This document shows, in pieces, positions 18,682-28,157 of a DNA stretch of 64,000 bases (the stretch's first letter is position 1; each line of letters opens with the position of its first letter). This stretch comes from DATFNI01 sp963712305. Lineage in GTDB: Bacteria; Bacteroidota; Rhodothermia; Balneolales; DATFMH01. Both the position numbers and the translations under genes were made by a program. The stretch is taken from assembly GCA_963712305.1 (NCBI GenBank), contig CAVQHI010000003.1:124001-188000 (forward strand), written 5' to 3'. The notes under the pieces were generated by a model. That model was not told the origin of the DNA, did not search any database, and was given only the letters and a program-made list of their open reading frames with translations.

Positions 18682-21600
18682 TTATCGATTGTCGCTATAA
18701 TGAATAATATAATCCATTTTAGTTGGATCGACATTTACTATTTGTTGCATTCCATCAAACCAGTTTACTTCAATTTTTACTGCTTTTTTTGCTGCACCCA
18801 TAACTTGTACCGTACTGTTCTGTGACCAGTAGCCCGAACCAGCTTGAATCTCTCTTCTCGGTCCCATTGTTCCATCATCATAGACCAATCGAATACTCGA
18901 TCCAATTCCATCCTCATTATACCGAGGTCCTGACAATCGGATGCGATATCCTCTTTTGTTCGTTTGGTTAAGATAGAGTTTTAATGGTCCGCCATTTTGA
19001 GAAACAGCCAGGTCTACTTTCCCATCACCGTTGAAATCACCCAGGGCGGCCCCTCGCTGATCACCATATACCTCAATTCCGGATATATTTCCAGGAATAG
19101 CCTTAAAATGACCTTTACCGTTACCCTTCAGCCATAATCCGCGACCGGAATCTATGCGAGGGGTTTGGGGACGCAAGTCGAAGAAGTTTTGACTTAAGAA
19201 AATGTCTTCATTCCCATCGTTATCTACATCGGCTACACCGGCATAACTTGCTGAACTTAATTGGGCAAGACGGGGAAGAGGATGTGCTTCAAATGATCCA
19301 CTTTTGTTGATAAAGACCATATTCTGCAGCGTATTGATCTTTTTATAATGAGCGACTTTGGCATAACTCCCCATTATGTCCCTGATCGTTGCATAAGCAA
19401 ACTTCTTATTGGTATGGGCCTTCCTTGTCACTTCAGGAACCGACTGGAACTGACCGCCTCTTAATCTGGGTGTATAGCCATTTAAGCCGTCATCGAAAAA
19501 GCTGTCAATGATATCCATTCTGTGATCACCATTATAGTCACCGTAATACAGTCTGAGAGGATGTCCTCCTGTCAACTTGTAATTGCTGTTCAGTCCGCGA
19601 TTCGTAGCGATGATATCCAAGCGTCCGTCATTATTGAAATCACCAGCAGCAAGCCCTTGCCACCAGCCCGAGTATTTATCCAGACCAAGCTGATGTGTTA
19701 TATCGACAAAAATACCTTTTCTGTTCTCAAATACTTTTAGCGTACCCCATTCCGTCGTACAAATCAGATCAGGATCATGATCATTATCGTAGTCACAAAA
19801 AACGGCTGAGGTTACCATACCAATACGCCGTAAGGTTGCATTATTTGCAGAGTCCGGAACCCACGTACCGTTATCATTTTTATAAAGTCTTGAATTAGCA
19901 TCAGCCGGATAATTTCCTGGTATAAAACGTCCTCCGACAAATAAATCAACATCCCCGTCACCATCATAATCAGCGGCAGCCAATGGCCCGGTTGTGGAAA
20001 GTAGTTTTGGAAGACTATCGACAGTGACATTGAGCTCGTTGGTCATTGTGTAGAGAGATGCTAATGGAACATTCCGCGATCCGTGTTCCAGATTCGCATT
20101 GCCTACGACTACGAGAGTTAAATGCTGCGTCTTCCAACCTATAACTGCCGTCTGATCTACATTGGATGTGTGACTAATCAACGGTAGTTGCACCTGTTTG
20201 AAATATCCGTTACCAATATTTTTGAAAATCGCCGTTCTACCGCCTTTACCCGAAGTCATCCACAAATCGTCAAGCCCGTCACCATTGTAATCGATCCAGG
20301 CAACACCAGGACCTTCCTGACTTAACCGCTCGGGTAACAGGGGCTGTACTTGAAAGTCTCTATAGAAATCTTCGTAATGGTTAAAAGATATTCGATTGGA
20401 AACATCCTTAAACCATGGTTTCTGTCTGCCTACAGCAAGTAATTTATCAGAAGGAATATGTATGGATGTGCCGGTTTCCGGTTCTGAAATCTCGTAGATA
20501 CGATTTGATTTAACGCTGTCAATAGTCGTTACATCTCCACCTGGCCACGTCACAGTAATGGTGTAATTATCTTGTTTCCCGTTAGCTGCAAATGTAATCG
20601 CAGGATCTGAACCTGACTCGTAATCCCCACCAGATGTGATCTGTTTCTGCTGAAATACGGCTCCACCCGTCAATTTGACTTCAGCTCCAATAGCCTGGGT
20701 GTTAGGAGGGAGGCCCTTTAAACGGACTTCAATTCTGGGAGCATTGGTTGAATTTTTATAGATGACTGCCCTTTGATTGAGCCGGTTAACAACAATGTCT
20801 ATGTCCCCGTCATTATCAAGATCGCCGGTCGCCAGTCCTTGCGAAACATCAGCGTCATGGAAGCCCCAATCATTGCTTTTATCAGTGAAAGTTAGATCAC
20901 CATTATTTCGATAAGCTTTATTTATAAGCTTAAGAGGGGGATAGGATAAGAGATACTTACGAACCTTATACCGGCTATGGATCACTTCAGGATATGTTTG
21001 GTTTTGGGTATCCATATCCTGCAAATCAAACAGATTACCGTTGTTAACCAGCAAATCTTCATATCCGTCAAGGTCGACGTCCATGAATTTTGTTGCCCAC
21101 GACCACCCGGTAGCCGCCACACCACTATAGTTTGAAATTTCAACAAAAGTTGTATCGCCCCGATTCAAATAAAGTGAGTTGCGATTGTACTGGGGCTGAT
21201 TGAAAATGAATCCGGGCCCAATGGAAAACGGCTCTTCCGGAACGAAGTCACGCATCTTTCGTTGATGATCGGGGCCAAGCATCTCTGTAACGAAGAAATC
21301 CGGATATCCATCGCGATTTATATCAGAGAAGTCTACCGACATCGAAGAAAAACTTAAATTTCTCACGCTCTTAGGACTCAGCAGTTTAAAAAAACCGTTC
21401 CCCTGATTAATCCAGATTTGGTCCGGCGACCAAAAATCATTGCATATATATAGATCTGGTCTGCCGTCTCCATTGATGTCATAAAATTTGGCAGTCAATC
21501 CCCAGTATTTTCGTAATCCCAGTGGGTTACTATCGGAATCAAGGAACCGGTGTTTCAGATCCGTTACCCTTTTAAAATGTCCGTTTCCATCGTTCAGGAA

Positions 21601-22377
21601 AAGCTCGTCAGGCTCTCCCGTTTCTTGCTTGTTGGGTGACCGGTACTTTCTGTGAACGATAGTGTAAAATTTGTCAAAAGGGGGAATCAACTCATATTTA
21701 TCTCCAACTTTTTTTGTGGTTTGTTCCCAGGTGAGCTGGTTCAGGTTATACAGATCCCTGACCGACTTCTTCCTGTAATTGGCGATATACAGATCCAGGT
21801 CGCCATCGCCGTCAATATCTGCAAGTGTCGCTGTAGTTGATCCATTGCCTGGACCAAGTCCGCTGTTTTTGGAACGGTGAAAATGCCCGTTACCGTCATT
21901 CAGAAAGAGGACATTTTCTTTATTTAGTGAAGTCACTAATAAGTCCAGGTCGCCATCGCCATCCACATCGGCAAAGACAGCACCCGAGGAGTAATAACCA
22001 GAGAGGGCAACCCCGTCTGTGTCAGTTATATCTTTGAAGTGCATGCCTCCCAAATTTTCGTACAGTTTGTTCGGACCGTCGAGTTGATCGAAATAGAGAT
22101 CGGTCAGCCCATCACCATTAATATCACCGGCGGCCACCCCTGAGCCGTTAAGTAATATCTGGTTTCTAATAATGAGTGAATCCGATAAATGATTTTCAAA
22201 GCTGATCCCTGTTTCTTCAGGAGTCAATTCCTTAAAGCCTGTCGTGCCCCAAAAACCGGGATCGACCTTCACCCATCGATAATCCATTCCCCTGATCCAT
22301 TGCAACTCGGCATGACTGGAACAGCCTGCTAGCAGTGCGGCAACCAACATTATACTACAGCGAGACCCAACACGCAT
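18682..22377 (-). CDS. VCBS/FG-GAP repeat lipoprotein with two ASPIC/UnbV domains
   Basis: 1231 residues. The lipoprotein leader ends LLAGCSS. The body contains about 14 calcium-binding FG-GAP/VCBS loops of the pattern DxDxDGxxDL (for example GDINGDGLTDLY, VDGDGDLDLLV, DFNNDGRLDII, DFNGDGKVDLAV), arranged as two beta-propeller blocks. Each block closes with a UnbV/ASPIC domain: ITVTWPGGDVTTID about midway and IEVNWFDGMQQIVNV at the end. Such proteins are anchored on the outer face in Bacteroidota and commonly occur beside SusC/SusD loci, where they are thought to bind or present glycans. The function is not proved. It is transcribed divergently from the sigma factor gene. Confidence 0.9.
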   Translation of the reverse strand: MRVGSRCSIMLVAALLAGCSSHAELQWIRGMDYRWVKVDPGFWGTTGFKELTPEETGISFENHLSDSLIIRNQILLNGSGVAAGDINGDGLTDLYFDQLDGPNKLYENLGGMHFKDITDTDGVALSGYYSSGAVFADVDGDGDLDLLVTSLNKENVLFLNDGNGHFHRSKNSGLGPGNGSTTATLADIDGDGDLDLYIANYRKKSVRDLYNLNQLTWEQTTKKVGDKYELIPPFDKFYTIVHRKYRSPNKQETGEPDELFLNDGNGHFKRVTDLKHRFLDSDSNPLGLRKYWGLTAKFYDINGDGRPDLYICNDFWSPDQIWINQGNGFFKLLSPKSVRNLSFSSMSVDFSDINRDGYPDFFVTEMLGPDHQRKMRDFVPEEPFSIGPGFIFNQPQYNRNSLYLNRGDTTFVEISNYSGVAATGWSWATKFMDVDLDGYEDLLVNNGNLFDLQDMDTQNQTYPEVIHSRYKVRKYLLSYPPLKLINKAYRNNGDLTFTDKSNDWGFHDADVSQGLATGDLDNDGDIDIVVNRLNQRAVIYKNSTNAPRIEVRLKGLPPNTQAIGAEVKLTGGAVFQQKQITSGGDYESGSDPAITFAANGKQDNYTITVTWPGGDVTTIDSVKSNRIYEISEPETGTSIHIPSDKLLAVGRQKPWFKDVSNRISFNHYEDFYRDFQVQPLLPERLSQEGPGVAWIDYNGDGLDDLWMTSGKGGRTAIFKNIGNGYFKQVQLPLISHTSNVDQTAVIGWKTQHLTLVVVGNANLEHGSRNVPLASLYTMTNELNVTVDSLPKLLSTTGPLAAADYDGDGDVDLFVGGRFIPGNYPADANSRLYKNDNGTWVPDSANNATLRRIGMVTSAVFCDYDNDHDPDLICTTEWGTLKVFENRKGIFVDITHQLGLDKYSGWWQGLAAGDFNNDGRLDIIATNRGLNSNYKLTGGHPLRLYYGDYNGDHRMDIIDSFFDDGLNGYTPRLRGGQFQSVPEVTRKAHTNKKFAYATIRDIMGSYAKVAHYKKINTLQNMVFINKSGSFEAHPLPRLAQLSSASYAGVADVDNDGNEDIFLSQNFFDLRPQTPRIDSGRGLWLKGNGKGHFKAIPGNISGIEVYGDQRGAALGDFNGDGKVDLAVSQNGGPLKLYLNQTNKRGYRIRLSGPRYNEDGIGSSIRLVYDDGTMGPRREIQAGSGYWSQNSTVQVMGAAKKAVKIEVNWFDGMQQIVNVDPTKMDYIIHYSDNR

Positions 22378-22740
22378 TGATCTTTAATTTTATGGCAAGA
22401 AGTTGATCTTTAATGGATGATTGCTGGAAATAAGGTATAGATTTATTCGGTAAGAATTAGCTTGCAGAACATGAAGAGATCACCAATCAATCCTATTTAC
22501 TTATATGTTCAATCACTGTTTTATCACAATCAAATGCTTAAAAAAGTAATCGAATTCATGAGGATTACAAAACAGGAGAAAACTAAGTTCAGGTTTGCAC
22601 ACTTCATTTTTCATTTCGCACACCAAGCCGGAGATGTCTTAAAAAATTAAAATAAATGTAAAAAATACATTTATTTTTTTCTAAAGAAAATAAGCTCTTG
22701 ATTTTCTCATAGTTAGACATTATGATCTCTTAACGTAAGT
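22378..22740. other. Divergent regulatory region with AT-rich palindrome
   Basis: About 360-400 bases lie between the VCBS gene and the sigma factor gene. They carry a perfect 12-bp AT-only stem at 22649-22660 with 22666-22677 (loop AAAAA), followed by Ts. A 62-codon frame starting with TTG at 22462 ends right before it but has no family features. Promoters for both flanking genes should lie here. None could be assigned with confidence. Confidence 0.4.
22649..22680. terminator. AT-rich palindrome, terminator-like or operator
   Basis: Perfect inverted repeat of 12 bases around five As, ending in a run of Ts. It is symmetric, so it may stop upstream read-through into the sigma factor operon, or may be a protein-binding site. 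Confidence 0.45.
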
Positions 22741-22776
22741 GTGTGTTTAGTAGTTTACCTAAGGGCGTATTTAGTC

Positions 22777-23388
22777 GTGAATTCGATTCCCGTAAATCAA
22801 GACATCATAGACTGTGACATTCGTTGGACGATCGGAATTCGTAACGATAGTGCTTCGGATTTTGAGTCGATGTACCGCCACTACTATGAGCGCTTGTGTC
22901 AGTTTGCCTTCAGGTTTGTGAATAATCAGGCCACGGCTGAGGACATGGTTCACAATGTATTTTTAAATATCTGGAAAAACCGCACCTCATGGAATCCCAG
23001 GGGTACATTGCGTACTTACTTATATCGCTCGGTAAAGAATCAATCTTTGAAGCATCTGGCGCATCGAAAGGTTCAAAACAGAAGCATGTTAGATGATTTA
23101 ACCATACTTCCAGATCAAAACAGAATGAATCCGGAAAAGAGATACTGGAATGAGGAGTTTAAGGCGGCGGTTCAGAAAGCCGTGCAAGAACTCCCTGAAA
23201 AGAGGCGTATTATTTGGTTGATGCACAGGGAAGACAAGTTGACCTATCAGGAAATAGCCGATGTACTCGGCCTTTCTGTCAAAACAGTTGAAACGCAGAT
23301 GAGCCGGTCCCTTAAATTTATCCGCGCAGAACTTGCAGAATTCCTGCCGTTTATTGCTGCTATTATGACAATGATACACTGGCATTAA
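22777..23388 (+). CDS. FecI-type ECF RNA polymerase sigma factor
   Basis: About 203 residues if the GTG at 22777 is used. The frame is open back to a GTG at 22741, and an ATG at 22867 would cut into region 2. Sigma region 2 reads MYRHYYERLCQFAFRFV, AEDMVHNVFLNIWKN and TYLYRSVKNQSL. Region 4 reads LPEKRRIIWLMHREDKLTYQEIADVLGLSVKTVETQMSR, a helix-turn-helix that reads the -35 element. It belongs to the Bacteroidota sigma-70 family that pairs with FecR-like anti-sigma factors. The FecR gene follows after 95 bases and then an STN-containing SusC, which gives a complete cell-surface signalling relay controlling this polysaccharide locus. Confidence 0.88.
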   Translation: MNSIPVNQDIIDCDIRWTIGIRNDSASDFESMYRHYYERLCQFAFRFVNNQATAEDMVHNVFLNIWKNRTSWNPRGTLRTYLYRSVKNQSLKHLAHRKVQNRSMLDDLTILPDQNRMNPEKRYWNEEFKAAVQKAVQELPEKRRIIWLMHREDKLTYQEIADVLGLSVKTVETQMSRSLKFIRAELAEFLPFIAAIMTMIHWH

Positions 23389-23483
23389 CTGCGATCTAAA
23401 AAAAATCCTGTCCATCTGTAGGGGTAAATCGCAACTAAGCGGTATAGGTTAGTAAAGTTGCGGTAAATTAAACGTGTGTCGTA

Positions 23484-24563
23484 ATGCTGGATAAACAGAC
23501 CTGGAGATGGCTTGTCCGCTATTTTGCAGACGAGTGCAGCGAAGAAGAGAAAAAAATCATTGAGGGCTGGATCGCTTCGGATCCGGTTCTCAAGAAAGAA
23601 ATTTCAAATCTTCGCAAAATTTGGAATACACCGGCCGAAAAAAAGCAACCTTGGGATGTTGACCACGCATGGCAACGTTTTCAGAAGCATGATAAAAATC
23701 ATCTTTCCAGACACCTCGCGGCCGACAATGTTTATACTCTTTCCCGGAAAAAAACACATATTCCGGAATTGTATCCAGAAACAAAACAGACGTACAAATG
23801 GCTAACTATGTTAGCTGGTGTTGCGGCTGCCATACTGATCAGCCTCCTGTTTTTCGCACCGCCCAAAAATAAGACATCAAAAGTGGCAGCTGTGCCAATG
23901 AGGGTCGTGACAACTCATAAGGGTGAGAGAATCCATTTAGTATTATCAGATGGCACAAGGATATTGCTCAATGCTGACAGCAAGCTGAAAATACCACATC
24001 ATTTTTCTGGTTCAGCTCGTCAGGTTTACCTGCAGGGAGAGGCCTATTTTGAAGTTGCCCATCGCAAAAATCAATCTTTCCTGGTACATGCCGGAAATTC
24101 TGTTACCGAAGATCTGAGTACACATTTCATTGTTACGGCATATCCGGAATCCGGAAACACGAAAGTTATCGTAACTGAGGGAAAAGTGAGCATGCATAAG
24201 TCCGGTATTCCTCTTGAAGCAGCAAACATACAGGATTCAGTAATAACTACAAGCCATATGGGTGTACTTCTGGACGACGGGACTGTGCAAATATCAAAGG
24301 TAAAAAATCTGATGAATTGGGTGGGATGGACCAAAGGGAAACTTGTGTTCAACAACACGGCATTTGCTCAGGTGATCCCACAGCTTGAGCGATGGTATGA
24401 TCTGAATATTACTATTAAGGATCCTGCCATTGCCAATAGAAGATTAACGGCAACCTATGTTGACCGGCAACCCATGAAAGAAGTGCTGGATGCCATTTCG
24501 TTGTCGCTTGATTTGAAGTACACGATAAAGAATCGCTCGGTCATGATGTATGCAAAAAAATAA
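23484..24563 (+). CDS. FecR-family anti-sigma factor
   Basis: 359 residues. The cytosolic N-domain (about 1-95) begins LDKQTWRWLVRYFADECSEEE and would bind the sigma factor. A single membrane helix follows at about 105-126 (WLTMLAGVAAAILISLLFF). The periplasmic FecR domain includes LVLSDGTRILLNADSKL and QVYLQGEAYFEVAH, and the DUF4974 C-domain includes GKLVFNNTAFAQVIPQLERWY. It senses the STN domain of the neighbouring SusC and controls sigma release. A 7-base inverted repeat (CGCAACT 23430-23436, AGTTGCG 23456-23462) sits between sigma factor and FecR genes and may be regulatory. The stop precedes the preferred SusC start by 25 bases. Confidence 0.9.
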   Translation: MLDKQTWRWLVRYFADECSEEEKKIIEGWIASDPVLKKEISNLRKIWNTPAEKKQPWDVDHAWQRFQKHDKNHLSRHLAADNVYTLSRKKTHIPELYPETKQTYKWLTMLAGVAAAILISLLFFAPPKNKTSKVAAVPMRVVTTHKGERIHLVLSDGTRILLNADSKLKIPHHFSGSARQVYLQGEAYFEVAHRKNQSFLVHAGNSVTEDLSTHFIVTAYPESGNTKVIVTEGKVSMHKSGIPLEAANIQDSVITTSHMGVLLDDGTVQISKVKNLMNWVGWTKGKLVFNNTAFAQVIPQLERWYDLNITIKDPAIANRRLTATYVDRQPMKEVLDAISLSLDLKYTIKNRSVMMYAKK

Positions 24564-24588
24564 CCCTGTTAATCTAAAGGATACAGCT

Positions 24589-27500
24589 ATGATGAACAGA
24601 GAAAATAACAGAAGTCAGAAACCGGGACTAATCATTACCCTTGTAGTGATTAGCCTGATGATTAGTGTCGGAGGTCATGCACAAGGCCGGGCAATGCAAG
24701 ATGAAATGCAGAATAATGTGAACCAGGAAAAACATTTTGTTCCCCTGAACTGGTTCACAAGCAGGCTGGTCAAGGAGACGGCTTACAATAAAATGGTGAG
24801 CATTTCTCTGAACAATGTCAGCCTGGAACAAGCCTTGAAGGAGATAGCCCGTAAAGGAAATGTTCGTCTTTCATATGACAGGGGAAATTTACCACACCGG
24901 ATGGTTACACTGACTATGAATAAAATTTCTGTCATCGATGCCATAGATCAGGTGCTTTCCGGTTCGGACATGAAGGCATTGGCCTCCACTAATAAGCAAA
25001 TCGTTTTAATTAAAAAAGTTGCTGCCGATTTACCTTCATTGCCAGTGGCCAAGCAACAAGAAACGGTTTCCGGAAGGGTTACAGATGCGGATACCAAGGA
25101 AGCGCTTCCGGGTGTGAATATCATCGTAAAGGGTACTTCAATAGGGACAGCAACCGATAAAAACGGAAAATATAAGCTGGATGTACCAAGTCTCAGCGAT
25201 ACTCTTATTGTGTCTTATATTGGGTACAAGACCCAGGCGATACCCATGATGGGCAGATCCAAAATCAACATCGCCTTAAAAAACCAGGCGGTAAAAGGCG
25301 GACAGCTTGTCGTAGTAGGTTACGGAACACAGGAAAAAACAACCCTGACCGGTTCTGTGAGTCAGGTAGATGGTGCCTCTGTTTCACAGGCTCCGGTTGC
25401 CAATATTTCAAATTCGATTGCAGGTAATGTAGCTGGTGTAAGTATGTCCTCATTTCAGGGACAGCCCGGTCAAAATAATCCAACCATTCATGTCAGAGGT
25501 ATTGCCACAACAGGCAATTCACAACCTTTAATCGTTGTTGACGGAATAAAACGTAATAATATCAATGAAATAGACCCAAGCACTATAAAATCGATTTCCG
25601 TTTTGAAAGACGCGGCAGCTGTGGCTCCCTATGGGATGGGAGGGGCTAATGGAGTAATACTTATTACCACCAAAAGTGGTCAAAGTGGCAGCCCGAAATT
25701 TTCAATAAATACCGAATATGGGTATTCGTCCCCCACCCATTACACAAATATGCTTACTGCACAGGACTACATGAGATTAAGCGACGAAGCTTATTTAAAT
25801 GAAAATCCTGGTGGCACGGGTTTGCCCTTTGCAAAAGATCTCATTTCCAATTATGCCTCTTTGAATGCTAAAAACCCGAATAAATATCCTATTACCAATA
25901 ATGCGGGCAAACAATTTGAAAATTTACACCCGCCGCGAATGAAGACGAATTTACAAATGAGTGGTGGAACCCAGGATATAACCTATTACGCAGATCTCGG
26001 GTTTACCAACCAGGATGGTATGTTCTATAATGTCAACTATCGCAGATATAATTACACGGTTAATGTCGATGCCCATGCCACTTCGACAACCGATGTACAT
26101 CTTTCTGTTATAGGAGCATTTGAAAAAACGAGTTCCATAGATGCGGCCGTATCGTCAAATTCAACTATGTCAACATCTACGCTCTTCAGATCAGGCTATA
26201 AGTACAGGCCTATCATAAACTTGTATTACAGCAATGGTCTTTGGGGACAGGATGCCGGCGAATCACCGATCGGGATTCTCAATTCCGGCGGGTACAATCA
26301 TAAGAATAACCACCAATTGCTGACCAAGATCATGATCAATCAGCAATTACCAATACATGGTTTAAGCGCCAAGATAGCATTCAGTTACGATCCCGATCAG
26401 ATATTTTATAAGCAGTACCACAGGCCTTTCTATTTCTGGTCGCAGGATCTGTCCACAAATCCACCAACTTATACGCAGCAAATATCAACCTCTGAAGGTG
26501 GTTCCCCAACGTACACCTATCTCAGAGAGGAATACTACAGGGCACAAAAATTCACATATCAGGCTTACTTGAACTATAAAAATGACTTCGGTAAAAATCA
26601 CGTTACCGGTCTTGTAGTTGCGGAAGCTCAAAATAACAAGTGGAATGATTTTTCGGCCTATCGTGATCACTTTGCTGTTAATTTAGATGAACTGAACCTG
26701 GGTCCCTCGAACAAGGATAACTTTAACAACAGTGGAATTGACTCCACCGGCAGCCAATTTGGATTAGTATACCAGTTAGGCTATAACTATGATGGTAAAT
26801 ATCTGCTCCAGGTAACAGGCCGGTACGATGGACACTATTATTTTGCACCCGGTCACCGGTGGGGATTTTTCCCTGCTTTTTCAGCGGGTTGGGTTTTGTC
26901 GGAAGAAAAATTCATAAAACTGCCGTCATTCATAAACTTCCTGAAAATCAGGGGTTCATGGGGTAAATCCGGGAATCTGGCTGGTACTTCTTTTCAATAC
27001 TTGAACGGATATGACCTCAGGGGACCGGTCTATGCATTTGGGAGCGGAAGCCTGGTACAGGGTTCATATATACCGCATGAGTCGAACCCAAATATAACGT
27101 GGGAAATCTCCAAACAGGCCGACGTTGGTCTTGACGCCCATTTTTGGAATGACTTGCTGACCGTAAACCTCGACTATTTCCATGAAAAAAGAACAGGCAT
27201 GTTATTGCCTCCAGCCGTTACCGTGCCCATCGAGTACGGATTGCCATTATCCCAGGAAAACGCAGGAATCATGTCTAACCATGGATTTGAGGCGACGATT
27301 GATGCCAATTCGATTCAATTGGGTGGTGTAAATATCGGCTTATCAGGTACGTTTAGCTATGCCAAAAACAAGATGCTACAAATCTTTGAGACGAGCGCTA
27401 CGCATGATAATCCCAATCGAAGTCGAACCGGGCGGGCATACAATACTCCGTTCGGCCTGCATGCCGTGGGACTATTTACTACATCGGATGATAAGAATGG

Positions 27501-28128
27501 CGATGGAATAATCGATTCCAAGGATGGATATAATGTAAAACAATTTGGAACTCTTCACCCAGGCGACATCAAATATGCCGATATAAATGGGGATGGTGTC
27601 ATCAACCAGGACGATAACGTACCCATAGGTTATCCCAATACACCTGAAATTACATTCGGTTTTACTCCAACAGCTTCATGGAAGGGATTCGATCTTAGCT
27701 TGTTATTCCAGGGATCAGCTCTCTCAAGTGCGAATATTCTGAATTTTGTTACTGTTCCTTTTTATAACAATGACAGCAATTCTTCCTATGAGTACTACAA
27801 CCATCGCTGGACACCCAATAACCAGAATGCCAAGTATCCACGGGCCACACCGTCACCTGACGCCAACAATACTCAAGCTTCTGATTTCTGGATGATTAGT
27901 GCTTCTTATGTAAGATTAAAAACCGCGGTGATTGGCTACACGATTCCACGACGTATAACTGATAAGCTGGATATCAGGAACCTGAGAATCTATTTCTCCG
28001 GTCAAAATCTGCTTACTGCAAGCAAGGTCAGCAATATTATTGACCCGCAACTCATCGTCGGTGGCGACGGAACACCACAGTATCCCATTCAAAAGGTGTA
28101 CACCTTAGGAATAAACATAAACTTTTAG
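24589..28128 (+). CDS. SusC/RagA TonB-linked outer membrane transporter with STN domain
   Basis: About 1179 residues from the ATG at 24589, chosen because AAAGG lies 7-10 bases upstream. An in-frame ATG at 24550 would overlap FecR. Order of domains: signal peptide ending GGHA; STN secretin/TonB short domain (SISLNNVSLEQALKEIARKG...VLIKKV); carboxypeptidase-regulatory-like beta domain (VSGRVTDADTKEALPGVNI...VSYIGYKTQ); plug with VVVGYGTQEKTTLTGSV and VVDGIKRNNINEI; and a 22-strand barrel ending NINF. It imports large oligosaccharides with the SusD partner and TonB energy. The STN domain marks it as a transducer that signals to FecR. Full length, no breaks. Confidence 0.95.
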   Translation: MMNRENNRSQKPGLIITLVVISLMISVGGHAQGRAMQDEMQNNVNQEKHFVPLNWFTSRLVKETAYNKMVSISLNNVSLEQALKEIARKGNVRLSYDRGNLPHRMVTLTMNKISVIDAIDQVLSGSDMKALASTNKQIVLIKKVAADLPSLPVAKQQETVSGRVTDADTKEALPGVNIIVKGTSIGTATDKNGKYKLDVPSLSDTLIVSYIGYKTQAIPMMGRSKINIALKNQAVKGGQLVVVGYGTQEKTTLTGSVSQVDGASVSQAPVANISNSIAGNVAGVSMSSFQGQPGQNNPTIHVRGIATTGNSQPLIVVDGIKRNNINEIDPSTIKSISVLKDAAAVAPYGMGGANGVILITTKSGQSGSPKFSINTEYGYSSPTHYTNMLTAQDYMRLSDEAYLNENPGGTGLPFAKDLISNYASLNAKNPNKYPITNNAGKQFENLHPPRMKTNLQMSGGTQDITYYADLGFTNQDGMFYNVNYRRYNYTVNVDAHATSTTDVHLSVIGAFEKTSSIDAAVSSNSTMSTSTLFRSGYKYRPIINLYYSNGLWGQDAGESPIGILNSGGYNHKNNHQLLTKIMINQQLPIHGLSAKIAFSYDPDQIFYKQYHRPFYFWSQDLSTNPPTYTQQISTSEGGSPTYTYLREEYYRAQKFTYQAYLNYKNDFGKNHVTGLVVAEAQNNKWNDFSAYRDHFAVNLDELNLGPSNKDNFNNSGIDSTGSQFGLVYQLGYNYDGKYLLQVTGRYDGHYYFAPGHRWGFFPAFSAGWVLSEEKFIKLPSFINFLKIRGSWGKSGNLAGTSFQYLNGYDLRGPVYAFGSGSLVQGSYIPHESNPNITWEISKQADVGLDAHFWNDLLTVNLDYFHEKRTGMLLPPAVTVPIEYGLPLSQENAGIMSNHGFEATIDANSIQLGGVNIGLSGTFSYAKNKMLQIFETSATHDNPNRSRTGRAYNTPFGLHAVGLFTTSDDKNGDGIIDSKDGYNVKQFGTLHPGDIKYADINGDGVINQDDNVPIGYPNTPEITFGFTPTASWKGFDLSLLFQGSALSSANILNFVTVPFYNNDSNSSYEYYNHRWTPNNQNAKYPRATPSPDANNTQASDFWMISASYVRLKTAVIGYTIPRRITDKLDIRNLRIYFSGQNLLTASKVSNIIDPQLIVGGDGTPQYPIQKVYTLGININF

Positions 28129-28157
28129 ATTTTACATTTTAATAACTGAGGCCATCC

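Noticed and set aside
22462..22650. 62-codon plus-strand frame starting with TTG before the AT palindrome
   Set aside because: No Shine-Dalgarno or recognised motif. The nearby terminator-like palindrome alone is not enough.
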